Below are positions 7,132 through 16,505 of a stretch of DNA of 64,000 nucleotides, in pieces; the first letter of the stretch is position 1, and each line of letters opens with the position of its first letter. The position numbers were made by a program, and so were the translations under genes. The notes below the pieces were generated by a model, which did no database searches, had not been told where the DNA came from, and saw only the letters and a list, made by a program, of their open reading frames with translations. Source of the stretch: Selenomonas sp. FOBRC6 (GTDB lineage: Bacteria > Bacillota > Negativicutes > Selenomonadales > Selenomonadaceae); assembly GCF_000286455.1 (NCBI RefSeq), contig NZ_ALKG01000119.1, positions 1 to 64,000 on the forward strand, given 5' to 3'.

Positions 7132-8493
7132 GTGATTACATTTGACGACATCCGTGAAACAAATCGGATGATTACGGAAAACCGTCTGGATGTGCGTACG
7201 ATCACGATGGGGATTTCCCTGCGCGACTGTGCGCATCCGAACATTGACAAGTTATGTCAAAATGTGTACGAGAAGATTACGCGCTCGGCGGAGTATCTCG
7301 TGCGCACGGGCGAGGACATCGAGACGGAGTACGGTATCCCCATCATCAACAAACGCATCTCTGTCACGCCGATTGCGATTGCGGCGGACGCGTGTCAGAC
7401 GGATTCCTTCGTCCCCGTGGCGGAGGCTCTTGACCGCGCGGCAAAGACGGTTGGCGTCGACTTCATCGGCGGCTTTTCCGCACTTGTCGAAAAAGGAATG
7501 ACGCACGGCGACCGCGTGCTCATCGACTCGATTCCGCAGGCGATGGCGGCGACGGATATTGTCTGCTCCTCGGTGAACATCGGCTCGACGAAGGCGGGCA
7601 TCAATATGGATGCTGTGCGCGAGATGGGCGATGTGATTAAGCGTACGGCGGAGCTGACACGCGAACAGGAGGCAATTGGCTGCGCAAAGATTGTCGTGTT
7701 CTGCAACGCGCCGGGGGACAACCCGTTCATGGCGGGGGCGTTCCACGGCGTCGCCGAGGGTGACCGCGTCATCAATGTCGGGGTCAGCGGCCCCGGCGTC
7801 GTGAAGCACGCGCTTGAGGATCTCAAGGGCGCGGATTTCACGGAGATTGCGGAGACGATCAAGCGCACGGCGTTCAAGATTACGCGCGTGGGGCAGCTCG
7901 TTGCGCGCGAGGCTGCGCGCCGCCTCGGTGTGCCGTTCGGCATCATCGACCTCTCGCTTGCGCCGACCTCGGAGGTCGGCGACAGTGTGGCGCGCATTCT
8001 TGAGGAAATGGGGCTGGAGGCGTGCGGTGCACCGGGCACGACGGCGGCACTGGCGCTGCTCAATGACGCGGTCAAGAAGGGCGGTCTTATGGCGAGTTCC
8101 CACGTCGGCGGGCTCTCGGGTGCATTCATCCCCGTGAGTGAGGATGAGGGCATGATCGATGCCGTACAGCGCGGCAGCCTCTCGATTGAAAAGCTCGAGG
8201 CGATGACCTGCGTCTGTTCGGTCGGGCTCGATATGATCGCAATCGAGGGCGATACGCCCGCCGCGACGATTGCGGCAATCATTGCGGACGAGGCGGCAAT
8301 CGGCATGGTGAACAACAAGACGACGGCGGTGCGCGTCATCCCTGTGCCCGGCAAGAAGGTCGGCGAGGGCGTATCGTTTGGCGGGCTCCTCGGCTATTCG
8401 CCGATTGTGCCCGTGCGCAGCGGATTCAGCTCGGCGGCGTTCATCGCACGCGGCGGGCGGATTCCCGCGCCGACGCGCTCGCTGACGAACTGA
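7132..8493 (+). CDS. UPF0210 (DUF711) family protein
   Basis: A 453-residue conserved protein of the PFL-like UPF0210 family, cytosolic, with no membrane segments. It starts with GTG after GAGGAGCGG. The opening [30 protein letters not shown] and the internal [14 protein letters not shown] and [19 protein letters not shown] are typical of the family. Biochemical function is not established from sequence. It is probably co-transcribed with the ACT protein upstream and with nth, whose ATG lies two bases after its stop. Confidence 0.9.
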   Translation: MITFDDIRETNRMITENRLDVRTITMGISLRDCAHPNIDKLCQNVYEKITRSAEYLVRTGEDIETEYGIPIINKRISVTPIAIAADACQTDSFVPVAEALDRAAKTVGVDFIGGFSALVEKGMTHGDRVLIDSIPQAMAATDIVCSSVNIGSTKAGINMDAVREMGDVIKRTAELTREQEAIGCAKIVVFCNAPGDNPFMAGAFHGVAEGDRVINVGVSGPGVVKHALEDLKGADFTEIAETIKRTAFKITRVGQLVAREAARRLGVPFGIIDLSLAPTSEVGDSVARILEEMGLEACGAPGTTAALALLNDAVKKGGLMASSHVGGLSGAFIPVSEDEGMIDAVQRGSLSIEKLEAMTCVCSVGLDMIAIEGDTPAATIAAIIADEAAIGMVNNKTTAVRVIPVPGKKVGEGVSFGGLLGYSPIVPVRSGFSSAAFIARGGRIPAPTRSLTN

Positions 8494-8494
8494 T

Positions 8495-9124
8495 ATGAGA
8501 GTAACGAAAGCCATCAAGGCGGAGCAGCTCCACATCCTCCGCACTCTCTATCCCAATGCAAAGCCTGCGCTGGAATTCAAGACGCCGTTCGAACTCCTCA
8601 TTGCGGTGATTCTCTCAGCGCAGTGTACGGATGTGCGCGTGAATATTGTGACGAGCAGACTCTTTCCGCGTGCGAATACACCGGAGGCAATTGCCGCGCT
8701 TGGGCAGGAACAGCTCGAGGCAGCGATTCACGACTGCGGATTCTTCCGCATGAAGGCGAAACACATTTTGGAGACCTGTGACATCCTCCTGCAAGAGTAT
8801 GGCGGCGAGGTTCCGGCAGACTTTGAGGCCTTGCAGCGTCTCCCGGGCGTCGGACGCAAGACGGCAAATGTCGTGATGAGCGTCGCCTTTCACGCACCCG
8901 CGATTGCCGTCGACACCCATGTCTTTCGCGTGGCGAACCGTCTGCGGCTTGCAGTCGGCAAGACGCCGCTCGAGGTGGAGAAGGGGCTGCAAAAGGCAAT
9001 CCCGCGTGAGGATTGGAGCGATGCGCATCACTGGCTGATCCTGCACGGACGTCAGCGCTGCAAGGCGCGCAAGCCGCTCTGCGGGGAGTGCCCGCTCGCA
9101 CCGGTCTGTCCGAGTGCCATTTAA
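8495..9124 (+). CDS. nth: Endonuclease III
   Basis: A 209-residue base-excision repair enzyme, a DNA glycosylase/AP lyase acting on oxidised pyrimidines. The helix-hairpin-helix LPGVGRKTANVV carries the catalytic Lys122, and Asp140 lies in IAVDTHVFRV. The C-terminal [4Fe-4S] loop has the expected spacing: Cys189, 196, 199 and 205 (C-X6-C-X2-C-X5-C). Length matches the family (about 210). It starts two bases after the UPF0210 stop and lacks a strong binding site of its own, so translational coupling is likely. Confidence 0.96.
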   Translation: MRVTKAIKAEQLHILRTLYPNAKPALEFKTPFELLIAVILSAQCTDVRVNIVTSRLFPRANTPEAIAALGQEQLEAAIHDCGFFRMKAKHILETCDILLQEYGGEVPADFEALQRLPGVGRKTANVVMSVAFHAPAIAVDTHVFRVANRLRLAVGKTPLEVEKGLQKAIPREDWSDAHHWLILHGRQRCKARKPLCGECPLAPVCPSAI

Positions 9125-9151
9125 CTGCATTGGAGAAGGGCGCGTGAGGGC

Positions 9152-9601
9152 ATGATTTACCGAAAGGCACGGTTTGATGATATTGAGTCCATCTACGGAC
9201 TCGTGCATATCTATGCAGCACAGGGAGAGATGCTCCCGCGCTCGCGCAATACGCTCTATGAGAATCTCCGCGATATGGTTGTGGCGGAGGCAGACGACAC
9301 TGTCGTCGGTGTCGGAGCACTGCACATCATGTGGGATCGGCTCGCCGAGGTGCGCATGATGGCGATTGCGCCCGAACATACGCGGCAGGGGATCGGTGCA
9401 GAGATTGTGCGCCGCTTGCTCGCGGAGGGGGACGCGCTCGGCATCGAGAAGGTGTTCACGCTCACCTATAAGCCCGACTTTTTCCGCAAGCTCGGCTTTA
9501 TCCGCATCAGCCGGGAGGAACTGCCGCAGAAGGTTTGGAAAGAGTGCATTGACTGCCCGAAGTATCCGAACTGTGACGAAATTGCTATGATCAAGGTATG
9601 A
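9152..9601 (+). CDS. GNAT N-acetyltransferase, short ArgA (N-acetylglutamate synthase)-like
   Basis: A 149-residue single GNAT domain. MIYRKARFDDIESIYGLV is the first strand and helix, and VRMMAIAPEHTRQGIGAEIVRRLL is the acetyl-CoA loop (Q/RxxGxG/A). The tail KVWKECIDCPKYPNCDE, with three cysteines, resembles the short N-acetylglutamate synthases related to the ArgA GNAT domain. If so it makes N-acetylglutamate for arginine synthesis. The arginine operon, with a bifunctional-looking argJ, lies 25 kb away, so this would be a second source. Substrate assignment is by resemblance only. Confidence 0.78.
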   Translation: MIYRKARFDDIESIYGLVHIYAAQGEMLPRSRNTLYENLRDMVVAEADDTVVGVGALHIMWDRLAEVRMMAIAPEHTRQGIGAEIVRRLLAEGDALGIEKVFTLTYKPDFFRKLGFIRISREELPQKVWKECIDCPKYPNCDEIAMIKV

Positions 9602-9613
9602 TGGAGGCGCATT

Positions 9614-10627
9614 ATGATTGTCGTTATGAATCCAAGAGCCACACAGGAGAATATTGAGCTGGTCACGGCGAAGATCGAACAGGCAGGGCTTCGCACACAT
9701 CTGTCGAAGGGGGAGGATCGCTTTATCATCGGTGTGATTGGCGATAAGAAGATCATCGCGGGGCTTGAGATGAACATGATGGAAGGCGTTGAGAAAACGG
9801 TTCGTATCACAGAAAAGTATAAGCTTGTCAGCCGCGATTTCCATCCGTCAAACTCCATTGTGGACGTGGCGGGCTTCCCCGTCGGCGGCGAGCAGCTTGC
9901 CATTATGGCGGGACCCTGCTCGGTGGAGAGCTATGAGCAGCTCTATGAAGTTGCGGTCAAGGTCAAGGAAGCCGGTGCACAATTCCTGCGCGGCGGCGCG
10001 TTCAAGCCGCGTACGAGCCCGTATGACTTTCAGGGGCTCGGGCTTGAGGGGCTGAAAATTCTTCGCGATGTCGGAGATAAGACAGGGCTGCGTGTCGTTA
10101 CCGAAATCGTGGACAAGGACGACATTGAGATCGTGTCGGAGTATGCCGACCTCCTTCAGGTTGGTGCGCGCAATATGCAGAACTTCCAAATGCTCAAGGC
10201 ACTCGGCAAAACGAAGATGCCCATTCTGTTCAAGCGTGGGCTCTCCGCAACGATCAGCGAGTGGCTGAATGCAGCCGAGTACATTGCCTCGGGCGGGAAC
10301 GAGAACATCATCTTCTGTGAGCGTGGGATTCGCACGTATGAGACCTATACGCGCAATACGATGGATCTCAATGCCGTTGCGGCACTCAAGGAGCTTACGC
10401 ATTTCCCGGTCATTGCCGACCCCAGTCACGGAACGGGGCGTTGGCAGATGGTGCGCCCGCTCGCGCGTGCCTCCGTTGCCGTCGGAGCGGACGGTCTCAT
10501 TATTGAGGTTCACTGCCACCCCGAATGCGCACTTTCGGACGGCGATCAGAGCCTTGTTCCACGCAACTTCGAGCAGCTGATGGATGAGGTGCGCCAGATC
10601 GCCCCCGCAGTCGGTCGGCGCGCATGA
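9614..10627 (+). CDS. aroF: 3-deoxy-7-phosphoheptulonate (DAHP) synthase, type I-beta
   Basis: A 337-residue first enzyme of the shikimate pathway, condensing phosphoenolpyruvate and erythrose 4-phosphate. The N-terminal 75 residues (MIVVMNPRATQENIELV and on) are the ferredoxin-like regulatory domain of the Bacillus/Thermotoga class. The catalytic barrel has IMAGPCSVES, FLRGGAFKPRTSPYDFQG, VGARNMQNF, LFKRGLSATISEW and VIADPSHGTGRWQMV with metal and PEP ligands. RBS GGAGG precedes the ATG. It overlaps tyrA by 4 bases, so the two enzymes of aromatic amino acid synthesis are coupled. Confidence 0.95.
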   Translation: MIVVMNPRATQENIELVTAKIEQAGLRTHLSKGEDRFIIGVIGDKKIIAGLEMNMMEGVEKTVRITEKYKLVSRDFHPSNSIVDVAGFPVGGEQLAIMAGPCSVESYEQLYEVAVKVKEAGAQFLRGGAFKPRTSPYDFQGLGLEGLKILRDVGDKTGLRVVTEIVDKDDIEIVSEYADLLQVGARNMQNFQMLKALGKTKMPILFKRGLSATISEWLNAAEYIASGGNENIIFCERGIRTYETYTRNTMDLNAVAALKELTHFPVIADPSHGTGRWQMVRPLARASVAVGADGLIIEVHCHPECALSDGDQSLVPRNFEQLMDEVRQIAPAVGRRA

Positions 10628-11514
10628 ACGGGACAAAGCTTGCCATCATCGGCGTCGGTCTCATCGGCGGCTCGCTCGGGCTCGCGCTCAAGGACGCGCT
10701 TGGTGAGGACATCCATATCACAGGACTCTGCCGCACGGAGACATCCATGTGCGCGGCAATGGCGTGCGGTGCCGTGGACTTTGCCTCATCCGATCTGAAA
10801 GAAGTGGTGGGGGAGGCGGATATTGTATACCTCAGCCCGCCCGTCCTTCAGATTGTGCCGATGGTCGAGCGCATCCTGCCCTATCTGAAAGACGGTGCGA
10901 TCCTCACCGACGCAGGCAGCACGAAGGGCTATATCTACGAGGCTCTGCATAGGATTCTGCCCCCGCATGTGTACTATGTGCCGGGGCATCCCATGACGGG
11001 GCGTGAAAAGAGCGGTGTCGAGGCGGCGACGAAAGACCTTTTTGTAGGAAAAGCATATGTCATCATCGACGACGCGTCAGTGCCGCAGGAGGCCAAGGAG
11101 CGATTGATGGCGCTCCTGAGGCATACGCGCGCGAACTTCACGACGCTTGATCTCGCACAGCATGACCGCTGCGCAGCAGTCATCAGCCACGTGCCGCATC
11201 TTGCGGCGGCGGCGCTCGTCACGCTGCTGAACCGCAGCGGCGATGATCTGGACTCCTGCCTGAAGCTCATCGGCGGCGGATTCAAGGACACCACGCGCAT
11301 TGCGTCGTCCAACGCGGATATGTGGGCGGACATCTGTATGACGAACGGCGTGCCGATTGCGGACTCGCTGCGTGAACTGCAGGCAATCCTCGGCGAGGTC
11401 ATCACAGCGGTTGAGCGCGGGGATCGACAGGCGGTGCACGATTATTTTGCCGCATCGAAGGAGCGCCGCGACGGTATTCTGCACGATGCAGAACAAAAAT
11501 TTGATACGAATTGA
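10624..11514 (+). CDS. tyrA: Prephenate dehydrogenase
   Basis: A 296-residue NAD(P)-dependent enzyme converting prephenate to 4-hydroxyphenylpyruvate for tyrosine. The dinucleotide fold is IIGVGLIGGSLGLAL at residues 8-22. VPGHPMTGREKSGVEAA carries the catalytic histidine region, and HDRCAAVISHVPHLAAAAL is the conserved substrate-side helix. There is no C-terminal ACT domain (Bacillus TyrA has one), so feedback by tyrosine may rest on other sites. Its ATGA start overlaps the aroF stop. Confidence 0.94.
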   Translation: MNGTKLAIIGVGLIGGSLGLALKDALGEDIHITGLCRTETSMCAAMACGAVDFASSDLKEVVGEADIVYLSPPVLQIVPMVERILPYLKDGAILTDAGSTKGYIYEALHRILPPHVYYVPGHPMTGREKSGVEAATKDLFVGKAYVIIDDASVPQEAKERLMALLRHTRANFTTLDLAQHDRCAAVISHVPHLAAAALVTLLNRSGDDLDSCLKLIGGGFKDTTRIASSNADMWADICMTNGVPIADSLRELQAILGEVITAVERGDRQAVHDYFAASKERRDGILHDAEQKFDTN

Positions 11515-11609
11515 TGTTTTTTTTCAAAACCCTCTTTTTTTTAGAACGTACATATGCTATGATATAAAAGACTATATGTGTACGAACGAACCTGTCAGGG
11601 GGTATTACC

Positions 11610-12224
11610 GTGAAGAAAACCAGAATCTCCACACGGCGTCAATCCGAGATCTTGCAGTACATCAAGGATTTCTTGGTCGAGAAGGGCTATCCGCCCTCGG
11701 TGCGCGAGATCGGAACAGCCGTCGGACTGAAGTCCAGTTCGACCGTACATCGCTATCTCGCCATGCTCGAGGAGAACGGCGCGATTCGACGCGATGCGAC
11801 GAAGCCGCGTGCGATCGACATCATGGGCGAGAACCCGTGGGGGCGTACGCTCCCTGTGCCGCTTGTCGGCACGGTGACAGCGGGTGAGCCGATTCTCGCG
11901 GAGCAGAACGTCGAGGAGGTCTTCTCCTTCCCGCGCGCGCTGCTTGGAACATCGGAGGATGTATTCATGCTGCGCATACAGGGCGACAGCATGATCAACG
12001 TCGGCATCTTCGACGGGGACTTCGTGCTCGTGCGCCAGCAGCCGACGGCGAACAACGGGGATATCGTCGTGGCACTGATTGACGGCGAGTCGGCGACGGT
12101 GAAGCGCTTCTTCCGCGAGAAGACCTGCATACGCCTGCAGCCGGAGAACGACTCGATGGAACCGTTTTACGAGACGGATGTGCAGATTCTCGGCAAGGTC
12201 ATCGGACTCTATCGTCACATTTGA
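11610..12224 (+). CDS. lexA: LexA repressor
   Basis: A 204-residue SOS repressor and self-cleaving protease. The GTG start has CAGGGGG upstream. The N-terminal winged helix ([27 protein letters not shown]) is followed by the cleavage site Ala91-Gly92 (TVTAGEP). The Ser/Lys dyad is Ser127 (QGDSMINVG) and Lys165 (ATVKRFF). A strong terminator follows. The leader is AT-rich; I could not find the Firmicute SOS box (GAAC-N4-GTTC) in it, so autoregulation may use a different sequence. Confidence 0.96.
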   Translation: MKKTRISTRRQSEILQYIKDFLVEKGYPPSVREIGTAVGLKSSSTVHRYLAMLEENGAIRRDATKPRAIDIMGENPWGRTLPVPLVGTVTAGEPILAEQNVEEVFSFPRALLGTSEDVFMLRIQGDSMINVGIFDGDFVLVRQQPTANNGDIVVALIDGESATVKRFFREKTCIRLQPENDSMEPFYETDVQILGKVIGLYRHI

Positions 12225-12234
12225 TGGACATTTC

Positions 12235-12269
12235 GAGAGCGTTGTGTGAAAAACACGGCGCTCTCTTTT
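12235..12269 (+). terminator. Terminator after lexA
   Basis: A 13-pair stem with two G-T wobbles (12235-12247 with 12253-12265), arms beginning GAGAGCG and ending CGCTCTC, followed by TTTT. The T-run overlaps the weak -35 of the cobalamin promoter. Confidence 0.85.
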
Positions 12270-12294
12270 CATTTCCATGGAAGAATGTTATAAT
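12266..12294 (+). promoter_or_regulatory. Putative promoter of the cobalamin gene cluster
   Basis: TTTTCA (12266-12271), 17-base spacer, perfect TATAAT (12289-12294). It lies 34 bases before the cbiD ATG. The leader is too short for a B12 riboswitch and shows no B12-box, so control by cobalamin would have to act otherwise. Confidence 0.6.
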
Positions 12295-12327
12295 AACTCT
12301 GTTTTTCTCTTGTGGAGATTTATTTGT

Positions 12328-13446
12328 ATGGCAAAGGGCGAATTACGCAGCGGATATACAACGGGGGCGTGCGCGGCGGCGGGCGTCAAGGCGGCGTTTC
12401 TCTATATGGCGGGGGCGGACTGGCACGAGGTCGGCCTGATGGCACTTGACGGCACGCCGCTGACGATTCCCGTGAAGGATGTTGTCGAGACGGCGGAGGG
12501 GATTCGCGCGGAGGTCGTGAAGTTCTCGGGGGATGACCCCGATATCACGAATGGTGTCTCTGTCTTTACAACGCTTGCGCTTGTCGATGAAACGGATGAT
12601 ATTGAATTCCGCGCGGGCGAGGGCGTCGGTACGGTGACGAAGCGCGGCATGAGTCTCCCCGTCGGTGAGCCGTCGATCAATATGGGGCCGCGGACATTGA
12701 TCCGCAACGTCGTGGAGGAGATGACGGGGAGTGCCGATGTCGGCGCGCGCGTGACGATCTCCATCCCTGCGGGTGTGGAACTGGCGAAGAAAACGCTCAA
12801 TCCCGTGCTCGGCATCGAGGGTGGAATCTCCGTGATCGGGACGACGGGCGTGCTCCGCCCAATGTCGGAGGAGGCGTTCAAGGACTCCCTCGTGCCGCAG
12901 ATCAACGTAGCGCTTGCCGCAGGCGAGCCTGTACTTGTCTTTGTCCCCGGCAAGATTGGGGAGCGCATTGCGCTCTCGCTCGGTATCTCGCAGTCGGCGC
13001 TGATCGAGACGAGCAACTTCATCGGCTTTATGCTGGATCGTGCGGCGGAGCGCGGCGCGGAGAAAATCCTCATCCTCGGGCATACGGGCAAGCTCGTGAA
13101 GATGGCGGCGGGCGTATTCCACACGCACAACCGCGTTGCAGATGCGCGCCTTGAGACGCTTGCCGCCTATGCGGCGGCGGAGGGGCTGGCGCAGGAGGCG
13201 GTACGCGCCGTGCTCGCGTCGAATACGACGGAGGATGCAATGGAGGTCATTGCTGCGGCAGGGCTTGCGGAGCGTGTCTGTGCCGTCATCGCCGAGCGCG
13301 TGCACGTCCGTGCGGAACGCTATCTCTTCGGCAAAGTTCAGGTCGGCGCGCTGATGGTGAACTTTGCAGGGGATATTCTCGGTGCGGATGCGCGGGCGCT
13401 TTCCTTTGCCCGTGACTATGGATGGAGACTGAACCGTGAGTCATAA
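12328..13446 (+). CDS. cbiD: Cobalt-precorrin-5B C1-methyltransferase
   Basis: A 372-residue enzyme that methylates C-1 of the corrin ring in the anaerobic cobalamin pathway, using S-adenosylmethionine. The start at 12328 gives the family's usual opening, MAKGELRSGYTTGACAAAG; the upstream ATG at 12277 lies within the promoter. Other family stretches: FSGDDPDITNGV, VGEPSINMGPRTLI and ILGHTGKLVKMAAGVFHTH. CbiD is found only in the oxygen-independent branch, in line with the rest of the window. First gene of a run in which nearly every gene overlaps or abuts the next. Confidence 0.95.
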   Translation: MAKGELRSGYTTGACAAAGVKAAFLYMAGADWHEVGLMALDGTPLTIPVKDVVETAEGIRAEVVKFSGDDPDITNGVSVFTTLALVDETDDIEFRAGEGVGTVTKRGMSLPVGEPSINMGPRTLIRNVVEEMTGSADVGARVTISIPAGVELAKKTLNPVLGIEGGISVIGTTGVLRPMSEEAFKDSLVPQINVALAAGEPVLVFVPGKIGERIALSLGISQSALIETSNFIGFMLDRAAERGAEKILILGHTGKLVKMAAGVFHTHNRVADARLETLAAYAAAEGLAQEAVRAVLASNTTEDAMEVIAAAGLAERVCAVIAERVHVRAERYLFGKVQVGALMVNFAGDILGADARALSFARDYGWRLNRES

Positions 13447-14077
13447 AATTATTGTTGTCGGCATCGGCCCTGGAGATTCTGCGTATTTGTTGCCAAAAGC
13501 ACAGAAAACAATCGAAAATGCGCGTATCCTTGTCGGGGGGAAGCGTGCGCTTGCGGATTTTTCGCACAGCGGGGCGCGCGAGTGTGCCATCGGTGCCGAT
13601 ATTCCGGGCGTACTTTCCTTTATACGTGATGCACTCGCGGCAGATGATGTCGTCGTCATGGTCTCGGGTGATCCCGGCTACTATTCGCTGCTCGACGCGC
13701 TGCGGCGCAGCTTTCCCATCGGGCAGATCGAGGTCATCCCGGGGATCAGCTCCCTGCAGATGGCATTTGCGCGGCTGGCGCTGCCGTGGCACGCTGCGCG
13801 GCTTCTCAGCTTTCATGGGCGTGAACCGCATGAGGCAGAGCTTCTCCGCACGGAGGGCGCTGTGCTCGGCATGCTGACGGATGGGCGGAACAACTCGCAG
13901 ACCATTGCCACGCGTTTGATAGCGCACGGATGGAGCAGCGATGATACCATGTATGTTTGCACGCGGCTTTCGTATGCAGATGAGCAGATTACAGAAATGA
14001 CGATAGGTCAGGCGGCGGACACGGACGGCATCGGGCACGGTGTCATCATTGTCTGTGCGCATGAGGAGAAATATTGA
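13436..14077 (+). CDS. cbiE: Cobalt-precorrin-7 C5-methyltransferase
   Basis: A 213-residue tetrapyrrole methylase for C-5 methylation of cobalt-precorrin-7. GTG start at 13436, inside the end of cbiD. The SAM-binding signature is VVGIGPGDSAYLLPKA near the N-terminus, and the substrate-site motifs are MVSGDPGYYSLLDAL and VIPGISSLQMAFARL. It is separate from CbiT here, whereas CobL is a fusion of the two. The stop overlaps the cbiT ATG by one base, with GAGGAG just before. Confidence 0.92.
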   Translation: MSHKIIVVGIGPGDSAYLLPKAQKTIENARILVGGKRALADFSHSGARECAIGADIPGVLSFIRDALAADDVVVMVSGDPGYYSLLDALRRSFPIGQIEVIPGISSLQMAFARLALPWHAARLLSFHGREPHEAELLRTEGAVLGMLTDGRNNSQTIATRLIAHGWSSDDTMYVCTRLSYADEQITEMTIGQAADTDGIGHGVIIVCAHEEKY

Positions 14078-14652
14078 TGAATCTTGGGATCAAAGACGAG
14101 GAATTTGTGCGCGGCAAGGTGCCTATGACGAAGGAGGAGATTCGCATCCTTACGCTCGTCAAGGCGCAGATTGCGCCCAATGCCGTCGTCTATGACATCG
14201 GTGCGGGCACGGGCTCACTCTCGATCGAGGCGGCACGGCTTGCACCTGCGGGGTATGTATACGCGATTGAGAAGAACCCCGAGGGAATCGGGCTGATCGC
14301 GGAGAATGCAAAGAAGTTCTCCGTGGAGAATATCAGTGTCGTGGAGGGGGCTGCCCCCGATGCGCTGGCGGATCTGCCGGCGCTGGATGTTGCTCTGATT
14401 GGCGGCAGCGGACGACGCCTCGCGGATATTCTGGATATCATTGGGGAGCGTCTGCGCCCTGATGGGCGCATTGTGGCGAATGCAATTACAATGCAGACGG
14501 TCGCCGCCTGTCTGGACTATTTCCACGCACACGCAGACCGCTATACCTACGAGGCGATACAGGTGCAGATCAGCCGACTGGAGCGCGTCGGTTCGTACGA
14601 TATGGCAAAGGCGCTCAATCCCATTTACATTATCACTGCTCAAAGAAAGTGA
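14077..14652 (+). CDS. cbiT: Cobalt-precorrin-6B C15-methyltransferase (decarboxylating)
   Basis: A 191-residue class I SAM methyltransferase that methylates C-15 and removes the ring-C acetate carboxyl. Motif I is VYDIGAGTGSLSIEAARL, with YAIEKNPE following. Opening GIKDEEFVRGKVPMTKEEIR is the family's hallmark. ATG at 14077 with GAGGAG ten bases before; the TTG one codon upstream is an unlikely alternative. Works on the product side of the same ring steps as CbiE. Confidence 0.93.
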   Translation: MNLGIKDEEFVRGKVPMTKEEIRILTLVKAQIAPNAVVYDIGAGTGSLSIEAARLAPAGYVYAIEKNPEGIGLIAENAKKFSVENISVVEGAAPDALADLPALDVALIGGSGRRLADILDIIGERLRPDGRIVANAITMQTVAACLDYFHAHADRYTYEAIQVQISRLERVGSYDMAKALNPIYIITAQRK

Positions 14653-14661
14653 GGAACATAT

Positions 14662-15417
14662 ATGATTCATATTGTCGGTGCGGGTCCCGGTGATCCCGAA
14701 CTCATCACGGTAAAGGGCTCACGCTATCTTGCGGAGGCGGATGTCGTGATCTATGCGGGGTCGCTTGTCAATCCGGCTCTCCTTGACTACTGCAAGGAAG
14801 GGGTGGAGATCCACAACTCGGCGCATATGACGCTGGACGAGGTGGTGGAAGTTATCGCGCAGGCAGAAGCCGACGGAAAGATGACCGTGCGCCTCCATAC
14901 GGGTGATCCCGCGATCTACGGGGCGATACAGGAGCAGATGGACGCATGGGAGAAGCGCGGCTTCGACTATGATGTTGTGCCGGGCGTGAGTTCTTTCCTC
15001 GGGGCGGCGGCGGCACTGCGGCAGGAGTATACGCTGCCCGGCATCTCGCAGACGGTCATCATCACGCGCAACGAGGGGCGTACGCCCGTGCCGGAGCGTG
15101 AGAAGCTGCGCAGCCTTGCCGCACATCATGCGACGATGTGCATCTTCCTCTCGATTGCAATGATCGAGGAGGTTGCGGCGGAGCTGATCGCGGGCGGCTA
15201 CGAGGAGACCACGCCGATTGCAATCGTACAGCGTGCAACATGGCCGGAGCAGAAGATCCTGCGCGGTACGCTCGCGACGATTGCGGAGCAGGTGAAGGCA
15301 GAGGAGATCGACCGCACGGCGATGATCGTGGTCGGGGACTGCCTCAATACGGAATATGAGCTCTCGCAACTCTATGCGCCGCAGTTTTCGCATATGTTCC
15401 GGGACGCGAAAGCATGA
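14662..15417 (+). CDS. cbiF: Cobalt-precorrin-4 C11-methyltransferase
   Basis: A 251-residue tetrapyrrole methylase. MIHIVGAGPGDPELITVKGSRYL is the SAM-binding start, DPAIYGAIQEQMDAWEKRGFDYDVVPGVSSFLGAAAAL holds the substrate pocket, and PEQKILRGTL with a later DRTAMIVVG matches CbiF/CobM. It methylates C-11 before ring opening by CbiG. Overlaps cbiG by 4 bases. Confidence 0.94.
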   Translation: MIHIVGAGPGDPELITVKGSRYLAEADVVIYAGSLVNPALLDYCKEGVEIHNSAHMTLDEVVEVIAQAEADGKMTVRLHTGDPAIYGAIQEQMDAWEKRGFDYDVVPGVSSFLGAAAALRQEYTLPGISQTVIITRNEGRTPVPEREKLRSLAAHHATMCIFLSIAMIEEVAAELIAGGYEETTPIAIVQRATWPEQKILRGTLATIAEQVKAEEIDRTAMIVVGDCLNTEYELSQLYAPQFSHMFRDAKA

Positions 15418-16505
15418 GGACAGCGCTCTTTGCGCTCACTGTGGGCGGTGCGGCTCTCGCAGACCGCCTCGCGGGCGCTGTGGAGGGCAGCGTGACGGTG
15501 AATCTGCCCGAGCGTCTGCGGAGCAGTGATGTTTCGACCGCGCATGACACCGTGTATTTTGAACGCCTCGGAGATGTCATGCGGGAGGCGTTCACACGCT
15601 ATGACGCGCTCATCTGTGTGATGGCGACAGGCATCGTCGTGCGCATGATCGCCCCCTATGTGAAAAATAAATTATACGATCCTGCCGTCCTCGTCTTTGA
15701 CGAGGCGGGGCGGCACGGCATCAGCCTCCTCTCGGGGCATATCGGCGGTGCGAATGAACTCACGCGGAAGCTCTGCGCAGCGGTGGGCGCCGACCCCGTC
15801 ATTACGACGGCAACGGATGTGACGGGCATGCTTGCCCCTGATGCGATTGCCGCGCGGCTTGCGCTGCGCCCCGTGCCGAAATCGGCAATACAGGTGCTGA
15901 ACACGGCGCTGCTCGAGGGCAAGGAAATCGCGTATTACATTGCGAGCGATTTGCCGCATGCCGCATTCTACGAGGCGCAGCTGCGCGCGGAGGAAGTGCA
16001 GGCACGTCTCTTTCGTGGGGCTATACCGCCCGTGGGGACGGATGAGTACCGCGTCATTATCACGGCGGCGGATGACCTTCCGCAGGAAAATGCGCCGCGC
16101 ACACTGTATCTCGTGCCGCGCCGTCTCATTGCGGGCGTCGGCTGCCGCGCGGGTATCCCCGAGGCGAAGATCCTGCGTGCGCTGACGGAGGCGTGCGGCA
16201 TAATCGGCAGAGAGCCGTCTGGCATCGATCTCCTCGCGAGCACGACGGTCAAGCGCGATGAGGCGGGGCTGCTCGCGGCGGCGGAGACGCTCGGGCGGGA
16301 GATACGCTTTTTCCCGAACGAGACACTTGCAGCAATGATTGAACAATACGGGCTAAAGGAGTCCGATTTTGTCCGACAGACGATCGGCGTCGGGAATGTA
16401 TCCGAAGCGGCGGCGCTCTGTGCGGCAGGTAAAGCAGGCGGGCGCATGGCGCTCGGGAAAACATCATTTGGGAAAGTGACGGTGGCACTCTTATGGGAAA
16501 AATAA
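15414..16505 (+). CDS. cbiG: Cobalt-precorrin-5A hydrolase
   Basis: A 363-residue enzyme that opens the delta-lactone with loss of the C-20 carbon, the step that marks the anaerobic pathway. It contains the CbiG N-terminal fold (YDALICVMATGIVVRMIAPYV), the central LLSGHIGGANELTRKLCAAVGADPVITTATDV and the C-terminal domain (VPRRLIAGVGCRAGIPEAKIL). The ATGA start overlaps cbiF and its 3' end overlaps the cbiH start by 13 bases. Confidence 0.93.
   Translation: MRTALFALTVGGAALADRLAGAVEGSVTVNLPERLRSSDVSTAHDTVYFERLGDVMREAFTRYDALICVMATGIVVRMIAPYVKNKLYDPAVLVFDEAGRHGISLLSGHIGGANELTRKLCAAVGADPVITTATDVTGMLAPDAIAARLALRPVPKSAIQVLNTALLEGKEIAYYIASDLPHAAFYEAQLRAEEVQARLFRGAIPPVGTDEYRVIITAADDLPQENAPRTLYLVPRRLIAGVGCRAGIPEAKILRALTEACGIIGREPSGIDLLASTTVKRDEAGLLAAAETLGREIRFFPNETLAAMIEQYGLKESDFVRQTIGVGNVSEAAALCAAGKAGGRMALGKTSFGKVTVALLWEK

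Noticed and set aside
7252-8544. 430-codon minus-strand frame opposite the UPF0210 gene
   Set aside because: Shadow of a conserved gene; Arg/His-rich and without motifs.
11515-11609. Firmicute-type SOS box upstream of lexA
   Set aside because: GAAC occurs twice but without a GTTC partner four bases away; only a weak ACATAT/ATATGT symmetry is present.
12225-12327. B12 riboswitch ahead of cbiD
   Set aside because: The gap is about 100 bases, mostly terminator and promoter, and no B12-box was seen.
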